Shown here piece by piece: positions 7,095-13,000 of a stretch of 19,216 bases of DNA. The DNA lies in the NCBI GenBank assembly GCA_002085385.1, contig NATO01000015.1, forward strand, positions 1-19,216. Direction: 5' to 3'. The notes under the pieces were generated by a model. The model ran no database searches. It had not been told where the DNA came from and saw nothing but the letters and a program-made list of their open reading frames with translations. How positions within the stretch are numbered: position 1 is the stretch's first letter; every line of letters starts with the position of its first letter. The translations under genes were made by a program, and so were the position numbers. The DNA comes from a candidate division Zixibacteria bacterium 4484_93. GTDB taxonomy: Bacteria > UBP14 > UBA6098 > 4484-93.

Positions 7095-7961
7095 TTGGCA
7101 ACGACAATCACACTACCTGCGTATGCCAAGTTAAACCTCGCTCTCTATGTTCTCGGGCTAAGGGAGGACGGGTATCATGAGATAGTGAGCGTCGTGCAGG
7201 GGATAGACCTTGCCGATGAGGTGAGTGTTACAAAGAGAGAGGATAAAAATATTACCGTCGAGACTACCCGCCCTGATGTTCCGGCTGGTGAGAAGAACAT
7301 TGCATATAAAACGGCAGCTGTTATGCAGTCTCTGTTCGATATACCATACGGGTTTGATATATTCATCGAGAAATCGATACCGCCGGAGTCCGGCCTCGGG
7401 GGAGGCTCATCCGATGCTGCTGCTGTGATTATGGCTATTAACCAGCTCTCATCACTCGGACTCGGATACGGGAAGATGGCGAAAATAGGAGCGGGTCTCG
7501 GTTCCGATGTCCCGTTCTTCTTCTCGACAGGGAGCGCTCTGGTTTCGGGCAGGGGAGAAAAGGTTAAGGATATTAAGTTACCCTTTGGATATACGGTTAT
7601 TATCGTCAAACCGGATATAGGTATCTCCACTGAATGGGCGTATGAAAACCTCAAAAACAGCTTGACAAAACCCAGTTTGGATGTAAATTTTGCAAGTTTG
7701 TGGGGAGAAACCTTCTTCAGGTTTTTGCGGGAGGAGGCGAGGAACAGTTTTGAGCCGGTGGTGTTTTCTCACTACCCTGAGCTTCGTAGAATAAAGCATA
7801 GATTGGAGGAAACGGGAGTGGTTCACGCTGGGCTTGCAGGGAGCGGTTCGGCGCTATTTGCAATCTGCAGCGACTCGTCCCAGGCTTACACTATAATGAA
7901 GCGGTTTAAGGAATACTACAAGGATGTGTTCTTATGCAATCCGCTTGCGTTCAGGTTTTGA
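7095..7961 (+). CDS. ispE: 4-diphosphocytidyl-2-C-methyl-D-erythritol kinase
   Basis: IspE phosphorylates the 2-hydroxyl of CDP-methylerythritol with ATP, the fourth step of the MEP pathway to isopentenyl diphosphate. The 288-residue protein has the GHMP-kinase motifs. They are AYAKLNLAL with catalytic Lys12, LREDGYHEI, the ATP loop GLGGGSSDAAAV from residue 100, catalytic Asp138 in GSDVPFFF, and the glycine-rich GLAGSGSALFAI near the C-terminus. The start is TTG at 7095, placed 7 nt after AGGAG. No ATG gives the family's N-terminus, so TTG is chosen with confidence. Five bases separate its stop from tRNA-Gln, so the kinase message and tRNA share a transcript that must be cut. Length and motifs are complete. 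Confidence 0.97.
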   Translation: MATTITLPAYAKLNLALYVLGLREDGYHEIVSVVQGIDLADEVSVTKREDKNITVETTRPDVPAGEKNIAYKTAAVMQSLFDIPYGFDIFIEKSIPPESGLGGGSSDAAAVIMAINQLSSLGLGYGKMAKIGAGLGSDVPFFFSTGSALVSGRGEKVKDIKLPFGYTVIIVKPDIGISTEWAYENLKNSLTKPSLDVNFASLWGETFFRFLREEARNSFEPVVFSHYPELRRIKHRLEETGVVHAGLAGSGSALFAICSDSSQAYTIMKRFKEYYKDVFLCNPLAFRF

Positions 7962-7966
7962 ACCAC

Positions 7967-8038
7967 TGGGGCGTAGTCAAGAGGTAAGACACAGGATTTT
8001 GGTTCCTGCATTCGGAGGTTCGAATCCTCCCGCCCCAG
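7967..8038 (+). tRNA. tRNA-Gln (anticodon UUG)
   Basis: The 72-nt cloverleaf is fully paired. The acceptor is TGGGGCG (7967-7973) with CGCCCCA (8031-8037) and discriminator G at 8038. The D stem is GTC/GAC with GG in the loop. The anticodon stem CAGGA/TCCTG surrounds the loop TTTTGGT with anticodon TTG at 7999-8001, and the T arm is GGAGG-TTCGAAT-CCTCC. The U1-A72 pair is typical of bacterial glutamine tRNAs. CCA is not encoded (AT follows the discriminator), so a CCA-adding enzyme is needed. It lies 5 nt after ispE and 18 nt before prs. Confidence 0.97.
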
Positions 8039-8040
8039 AT

Positions 8041-8049
8041 GAGAGGAGA
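8041..8049 (+). promoter_or_regulatory. Shine-Dalgarno site that fixes the prs start
   Basis: GAGAGGAGA, core AGGAG at 8044-8048, ends 8 nt before the ATG at 8057. The earlier in-frame ATG at 8039 directly abuts the tRNA 3' end and would have its initiation region inside the tRNA, so 8057 is the likely start. Confidence 0.8.
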
Positions 8050-8056
8050 AAATTTT

Positions 8057-9016
8057 ATGGATAAATTGAATCTCATAATTGGCAGGGGAAACAGACCGCT
8101 CGGTGAGAAGATAGCAGCTGTTCTGGGTGTCCCGGAGACGACCGTAAAGGTCAAGAACTTTGCCGATGGCGAGATATTCTTCCAGATACAGGAAAATGTC
8201 CGGGGGAGGGATGTTTTCATTATCCAGAGCACACAGCCTCCTGCCGATAATCTGATGGAGCTTCTGCTGGGGATAGATGCGGCAAAGAGAGCATCTGCGA
8301 AGAGGGTCACCGCCGTTGTCCCATACTACGGTTATGCCCGTCAGGACAGGAAGGACCGGCCGAGGGTCCCGATAAGCTCGAAGCTCGTGGCGAACCTGCT
8401 CACCGTTGCCGGAGCGGATAGAATACTCACGATGGACCTCCACGCACCTCAGATACAAGGATTCTTCGATATCCCGTTCGACCACATATTCGCAAGCAAT
8501 ATATTCATAAGAGAGTATCTGATAAAGAAAGAGATAATCCGCCCGAATGCTGAGAATCCGGAGTATGTTGTGGTTTCTCCCGATGTTGGAGGGGTCAAGA
8601 TGTGCCGCCACTTCGCGGGTGCTATCGGGACACCACTTGCTATAGTCCATAAGGAGCGCCCGAAGGAGAATGAAATCGGTGTTATGGAACTTATTGGCAG
8701 TGTCGATGGAAAGACCGCTATCGTGCGGGATGATATGGTCGATACCGGAGGGACGCTCTGCCGTGTGGCGGCCCTCCTCAAGGAAAGAGGAGCGGATAAG
8801 GTGCTTGCCGTTATAACACACGCACTCCTCTCCGATGATGCAGTAGATAGGATAAGAGAATCGGAAATAGATAGACTCGTTGTTGCCGATACTGTGCCGG
8901 TCCCACAGGAGAAGAGAATCGATAAAATGGAGCAGCTCTCCGTTGCCGAGATGTTTGCGCGGGCAATCGAGAGCATACATTTTGAAAGGTCAATAAGCAC
9001 GCTGTTTAACGAGTAG
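8057..9016 (+). CDS. prs: ribose-phosphate pyrophosphokinase (PRPP synthetase)
   Basis: Prs transfers the pyrophosphate of ATP to ribose 5-phosphate, giving PRPP for purine, pyrimidine, histidine and tryptophan synthesis. From the ATG at 8057 it has 319 residues, the normal size of class I enzymes. Motifs are GNRPL-like RGNRPLGEKIA at the N-terminus, FADGEIFFQIQENVRG, the ATP-contacting YGYARQDRKDRPRVPI with Arg95/Gln96, MDLHAPQIQGFFDIP (catalytic His), VVVSPDVGG, and the PRPP loop DDMVDTGGT at residues 225-233. All active-site elements are intact. The order ispE, tRNA-Gln, prs, rplY is one I know from other bacteria such as Geobacter, which suggests an old arrangement. It is followed after 10 nt by rplY. 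Confidence 0.97.
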   Translation: MDKLNLIIGRGNRPLGEKIAAVLGVPETTVKVKNFADGEIFFQIQENVRGRDVFIIQSTQPPADNLMELLLGIDAAKRASAKRVTAVVPYYGYARQDRKDRPRVPISSKLVANLLTVAGADRILTMDLHAPQIQGFFDIPFDHIFASNIFIREYLIKKEIIRPNAENPEYVVVSPDVGGVKMCRHFAGAIGTPLAIVHKERPKENEIGVMELIGSVDGKTAIVRDDMVDTGGTLCRVAALLKERGADKVLAVITHALLSDDAVDRIRESEIDRLVVADTVPVPQEKRIDKMEQLSVAEMFARAIESIHFERSISTLFNE

Positions 9017-9026
9017 GAGCGGAGAT

Positions 9027-9650
9027 ATGGAAGAGATAGTTCTAAATGTGGAGAAGAGGGAAAAGAAGGGCAAGGAATTTGCCAAGAAGCTGCGCGCCGA
9101 TGGGATGTTTCCAGCTATCCTTTACGGAGCAGGAAGGGAAATGATGCTCTCTGTGAATGAGCGGAAGTTTCGGAATCTCTTGCATCTGCACAGGGGAAGA
9201 GAACATATGGTTTTGACCCTTCTGCTGGAAGGAGAGAATGTCGAGGTGTTCTTGAAGGATGTGCAGCATCACCCTGTTACAGAGAGAATACTCCATGCCG
9301 ACTTCGAGGAGCTTGTCAAGGGGCGTAAGGTTACCCTCGATATAGATATCGAGTTCGAGGGAATTCCTGAGGGTGTCAAGGAGGGTGGTCTGTTTGAGCC
9401 GCTGAGAAGGACGCTTAGAATATCCTGTCTTCCCCGCGACATTCCGGAGTTGCTTAGGGTGGATATCTCCGAAATGAAGAAGGGCGATACGATAAAGGTA
9501 GGAGATCTCTCTTTTGAGAATGTTGAGATACTTGAGCCACCCGATGAGGTTATTGCTCTGCTCAGTGAGCCAAAGGGCAAAGCGGTTAAAGAGAAAGAGG
9601 AGATTGCCCCCGAGGAGGAAGAAGCTATTCCTGAAGAAACCGAGGAGTAA
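9027..9650 (+). CDS. rplY: 50S ribosomal protein L25 (CTC/TL5 type)
   Basis: The 207-residue protein is the long CTC form of L25, which binds 5S rRNA in the large subunit. The N-terminal L25 domain (about 1-90) contains KREKKGKEFAKKLRADGMFPAILYG and the VQHHPVTERILHADF segment. The TL5 beta domain follows (about 95-180, with FEGIPEGVKEGGLFEPLRRTL and the ISEMKKGDTIKVGDLSF stretch). The tail is acidic and Glu-rich, as often seen in this form. The start has GGAG six to seven bases upstream. In many genomes pth comes next, but here an export gene follows after 10 nt. Confidence 0.96.
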   Translation: MEEIVLNVEKREKKGKEFAKKLRADGMFPAILYGAGREMMLSVNERKFRNLLHLHRGREHMVLTLLLEGENVEVFLKDVQHHPVTERILHADFEELVKGRKVTLDIDIEFEGIPEGVKEGGLFEPLRRTLRISCLPRDIPELLRVDISEMKKGDTIKVGDLSFENVEILEPPDEVIALLSEPKGKAVKEKEEIAPEEEEAIPEETEE

Positions 9651-9660
9651 GAAAAAGATA

Positions 9661-11991
9661 GTGAAAAATTTTCTTCCCGCGATAACCTTTCTTTTCGTTC
9701 TGGTATCCCCTGTTTTCTGTCAGGATTATGAGCTGTTGAGGCAGTATCTTGAGCGAGCAGGGAAGGAGGAGCCTGAGGTGCAGGAGGTTGTTCCCGCGGA
9801 GAAGCTGCCGCTCTTCTCTGATACCCTCCGCTTCGAGGCAAAAAAGGCTGAGGAGATAAAGAAGGCAAAGGTTGAGGAGGAAAAACTTCCTTATTTTGAC
9901 GAGTATATAGTAATAAACGGGGATACAGTTCAGACCATAAGAAAGGCGACCCCCAAGGAGCTTACACTCTATGGCTCCAGCTTCTTCGAACGGCAACAGG
10001 AGGGGGCTGTCTATATGGGCGATTCTCCTGCTCCACAGAACTACCGGCTCGGTCCGGGAGACGAGATTATCATCAACCTGTGGGGAGGGGTATCCGCTTC
10101 CTATTCCCTGAGCGTTGACAGGGACGGGAAGATAGTTATTCCTCAGGCAGGGGCTCTCTCTATGGCAGGGCTCACTCTCGGGGCAGCAAAGAATGTGATA
10201 GCGTCACATCTGAGGAAGATTTATTCCGATTTCCAGCTGGATGTGGCTCTGGGAAAGGTCAAAGCGATACGGGTTTATGTAATAGGCGATGTGAAATACC
10301 CCGGAGGTTATACACTTAATGGGCTGGCAAATGTGGTCAATGCACTGGAGATGGCTGGTGGAATAGGGGAGCATGGGTCGCTGAGAGATATCCGTATCAT
10401 TCAGGCAGGGAGAATCCGTCACAGGCTCGACCTCTATATGCTTATCCAGGAGGGGAAGCTCGAGAAGGAGATATTTCTCTTACCGAATGATATTATCTAT
10501 GTCCCGCCAGCAAGGGGCTGGGTTTCCGTGAGGGGAAGGGTCAAGCGTCCTGCTATATACGAGATAGCAGGAACGGAGAAGATGTCGGATATACTCTCGC
10601 TTGCCGGAGGAACTCTCCCCGATGCGGATATCCAGCACATTATGGTTGACAGGATAGAGAAGGGTGAACACAGGATAGTAACAGTCGACTCGTCCGACAC
10701 AGATGCGGTGCTTTTTGGCGATGATATATCGGTTTTCCCGATAGACTACACGAGGAGAAGGCTGGTCTTCCTCGAGGGGAATGTCAACATCTCCGGATGC
10801 TTCGAGTTAAAAGAAGGGATGCGGGTTTCCGACCTGATAGGTGATGGTGAGTTTTTGCTCGAGGATACATACCTGAAACGGGCAGACCTTATCCGTCTCT
10901 TGCCGAGCCAGAAGAGAGAGCTTATTGCTGTCGACCTCGGGGCTGTGCTTGCCGGGGATGAGAAGGAGAACCTGCTCTTAAAGGAGGACGACAGGCTTAT
11001 CGTTTATTCTGTCTGGGATGTTCAGCGGAAGGATTATGTCTCCATAGATGGTATGGTATTTTCACCTGGTAAGTTCGAGCTGTTCGAGAATATGCGGGTG
11101 TCGGACCTTGTATTTGAGGCTGGGGGGCTCCTTAAGAAAGCTTACACGGGGCGAGCGGAGCTCTCAAGGGTATACCCCGGTGAGGATAGCACAGAGGTTA
11201 TATACATCGACCTTGAGAAAGCACTTAAGGGAGACCCACAGGAGGATGTTTTGCTCCAGCCGGATGACTATCTGTTTATTCGTGAGGTCCCTGGATGGAA
11301 GCTCCAGGAGATTGTTACTGTCCTGGGTGAGGTGAACTTTCCTGGTAATTATGCTATAGTTAGGAAGGAGGAGAAGTTATCCGAGCTCATAGAGAGGGCA
11401 GGTGGTTTCACTAATGACGCTTACATCAAAGGGGCTGTATTCGTTCGCCCATCCATTACAGAGGAGGCGGTAAGACGCGACCTGCGAAGGATTGTTGAGA
11501 ATACTCAGGAAGCGATAATCGATTCCCTGGGGAATATCCAGAGGGTGCCGCTTTTGTATACATTTCGGGAGGAAAACCTGAATAGAGTGATAATAAACCT
11601 CGAGAAGATTGTCAAGGGCGATAAGAAGGAGGATATCGTTCTCCAGGATGGTGACACAATATTTATCCCCAGAAAACCGAGTGGCGTGAGTGTTCTGGGC
11701 TCCGTTGCCTCGACAGGAACGATAAAGTATATAAAGGGGAAGAATGTTGGGTATTATCTTGAGAAGGCAGGTGGTTTCACCAGGAATGCTGACAAGGGAG
11801 AGATAAGACTTGTTAAGGCAAGCGGAAAGGTGATAAAATGCGGGCTAAGATTCAGGGATATAGAGCCGGGTGATGCTATTGTTGTTCCCCAAACAGTAAA
11901 GAAAAAAACCGACTGGGGGAAAATACTCCAGGACTCCATTACAATAGTGTCCGGGTTGGCAACAACTCTATACATAATCCTTAAATTGTAA
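9661..11991 (+). CDS. outer-membrane polysaccharide export protein with about six SLBB domains (Wza-like)
   Basis: With the GTG start at 9661 the protein has 776 residues and a clean signal peptide (MKN, hydrophobic core ending SPVFC, then QDY). Longer readings back to 9514 add an Arg/Lys-rich stretch inside rplY and are rejected. The polysaccharide export domain begins near residue 127 with YRLGPGDEIIINLWGG. About six SLBB motifs follow, near residues 203 (VIGDVKYPGGY), 286 (VRGRVKRPAIY), 367, 459, 551 (VLGEVNFPGNY) and 676. A final hydrophobic helix (about 755-776) could span the outer membrane as the C-terminal helix of Wza does. Cysteine at the signal end has Phe before it, so lipidation is doubtful. 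It would form the exit channel for the glycan built by the downstream genes. The nearest Shine-Dalgarno match, GAGGAG at 9642-9647, is 13 nt away, which is long. Confidence 0.9.
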   Translation: MKNFLPAITFLFVLVSPVFCQDYELLRQYLERAGKEEPEVQEVVPAEKLPLFSDTLRFEAKKAEEIKKAKVEEEKLPYFDEYIVINGDTVQTIRKATPKELTLYGSSFFERQQEGAVYMGDSPAPQNYRLGPGDEIIINLWGGVSASYSLSVDRDGKIVIPQAGALSMAGLTLGAAKNVIASHLRKIYSDFQLDVALGKVKAIRVYVIGDVKYPGGYTLNGLANVVNALEMAGGIGEHGSLRDIRIIQAGRIRHRLDLYMLIQEGKLEKEIFLLPNDIIYVPPARGWVSVRGRVKRPAIYEIAGTEKMSDILSLAGGTLPDADIQHIMVDRIEKGEHRIVTVDSSDTDAVLFGDDISVFPIDYTRRRLVFLEGNVNISGCFELKEGMRVSDLIGDGEFLLEDTYLKRADLIRLLPSQKRELIAVDLGAVLAGDEKENLLLKEDDRLIVYSVWDVQRKDYVSIDGMVFSPGKFELFENMRVSDLVFEAGGLLKKAYTGRAELSRVYPGEDSTEVIYIDLEKALKGDPQEDVLLQPDDYLFIREVPGWKLQEIVTVLGEVNFPGNYAIVRKEEKLSELIERAGGFTNDAYIKGAVFVRPSITEEAVRRDLRRIVENTQEAIIDSLGNIQRVPLLYTFREENLNRVIINLEKIVKGDKKEDIVLQDGDTIFIPRKPSGVSVLGSVASTGTIKYIKGKNVGYYLEKAGGFTRNADKGEIRLVKASGKVIKCGLRFRDIEPGDAIVVPQTVKKKTDWGKILQDSITIVSGLATTLYIILKL

Positions 11992-11999
11992 AAGTAAAT

Positions 12000-12833
12000 A
12001 TGACAAGCCTCGCCGAGGAAATAAACAATAAATTTGCAAACTACTTTTCCATAATCCTCAAATATCGAAGGACCTACTATCTTATTATTGTAGTGTCACT
12101 TTTGTGTGGATTGCTCTTTGTCAATATTGCCAGGAAGAGGTACACCGCCAGATCCACTATCTTTCCCACGGGGCAGGTGTCTGATATCGGAATGCTTGCC
12201 AAGGTTGCCGGGTATATGCCGATGGATTTTCTGAACGAGGGAATGGTAGAATCATCCTCGTTTCTCTTCCCCGATATAATAAGGAGCAGGGAGGTGTTAG
12301 TAGAGGTGCTTACCACCCCGCTTGAGTTCCATAAGGGTGGAGAACTTATTAGAATTACCCCTCTTGAATATTTTAAGGCTAATCTAAATGATGCTACGAT
12401 CTTGAGGTTCAGGAAGAGGGTGAAGGTCGAATCGAGCCTCAGGACGGGGCTTATAACGGTCAGCTTTACCGACAGGAACCCCGAATTCGCCGCCGGTGTG
12501 GTGAACCTCATAGTCGATGAGCTCGATGAGTTCAACAGGACCAAGCGCAAGTTCAAGGCGAAAGAGAACATCGAATACATCAGGGGGAGGCTCGATGATG
12601 TGGGAAAAGAGCTTGCCCAGATAGAGGATACCCTGACAAAGGCTTTAGAGCAGAACAGAAACTACCAGACCCAGGGCTCTCCCAGAATCAGAATGGAGAT
12701 AGAATCGCTCCAGCGGGAATACCAGATAAAAAGCTCCACATATACTATGCTTGCCCAGCAGCTGGAGCAGGAAAATCTCAAGCGTCGCAGGGATACCCCG
12801 CAAAACCGTCGTTCCCGAGGAAGAAGCTTTTGA
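12000..12833 (+). CDS. Wzz/GNVR-type chain-length determinant, C-terminus lost by frameshift
   Basis: The ORF has 277 residues. A first membrane segment lies at about residues 26-43 after a short cytoplasmic N-terminus. A periplasmic Wzz domain (YTARSTIFPTG onward) follows, then a long coiled-coil with the GNVR-like region SPRIRMEIESLQREYQIKSSTYTMLAQQLEQ. After RRRDTP the frame runs into an Arg-rich, out-of-frame tail and stops at 12831. The family's second membrane helix is missing from this frame but present just downstream in another (see 12800-12997). Such polysaccharide co-polymerases set glycan chain length together with Wzy and the Wza-type exporter, whose gene lies 8 nt upstream. No Walker motif is present, so it is not a Wzc-type kinase. 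The ATG has only a weak Shine-Dalgarno (AAAAGTAAAT). As read, it would be anchored by one helix only. Confidence 0.82.
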   Translation: MTSLAEEINNKFANYFSIILKYRRTYYLIIVVSLLCGLLFVNIARKRYTARSTIFPTGQVSDIGMLAKVAGYMPMDFLNEGMVESSSFLFPDIIRSREVLVEVLTTPLEFHKGGELIRITPLEYFKANLNDATILRFRKRVKVESSLRTGLITVSFTDRNPEFAAGVVNLIVDELDEFNRTKRKFKAKENIEYIRGRLDDVGKELAQIEDTLTKALEQNRNYQTQGSPRIRMEIESLQREYQIKSSTYTMLAQQLEQENLKRRRDTPQNRRSRGRSF

Positions 12834-12997
12834 CACTTTCTATTCTCCTTGTGGCACTCGCAGTTGGGACGCTTGTTATATTCTACCGGGAATCGACGGG
12901 AAAAGCCGGAGCTCCTGCCGCTTCACAGCAGAATCTTGTCTCCTGCATAAGGGAGGATATTGTCTCGATTGCTCGCTTCTTTAAGGGGAGAAAATAG
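12800..12997 (+). pseudogene. displaced C-terminal part of the Wzz gene (frame -1 relative to the 5' part)
   Basis: This 65-codon stretch begins with AKPSFPRKKLLTL, the typical KPS.P(K/R)K boundary before the last membrane helix of Wzz proteins. It continues through a strong helix (LSILLVALAVGTLVIFY), a short cytoplasmic tail and TAG at 12995. It has no credible start of its own. The 5' part reads DTP at 12792-12800, so the two frames meet between about 12800 and 12806. About a dozen residues usually found between DTP and KPS (the VLD.A.VPE linker) are absent in any single frame. A deletion with loss of frame, or a sequence error, explains this best. Confidence 0.7.
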
Positions 12998-13000
12998 ATT

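Noticed and set aside
7916..8980. Antisense ORF of 354 residues across tRNA-Gln and prs
   Set aside because: It crosses a tRNA and mirrors a highly conserved gene. No recognisable domain is seen.
9514..9660. Earlier start of the SLBB gene inside rplY
   Set aside because: The added residues are an Arg/Lys-rich reading of the acidic rplY tail in another frame. The GTG at 9661 gives a proper signal peptide.
12800..12830. A KTVVPEE match to the usual Wzz linker in the +1 frame
   Set aside because: The same bases in the -1 frame give KPSFPRKK leading straight into the membrane helix, which is the stronger family match. One stretch cannot encode both, so the +1 match is probably chance.
12798..12833. 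Programmed -1 frameshifting in the Wzz gene
   Set aside because: No canonical X-XXY-YYZ slippery heptamer is present in the zero frame (the nearest is GCAAAAC), and the linker codons are missing, so a deletion or sequence error is simpler. A purine-rich stretch resembling an internal Shine-Dalgarno is present but is not enough.
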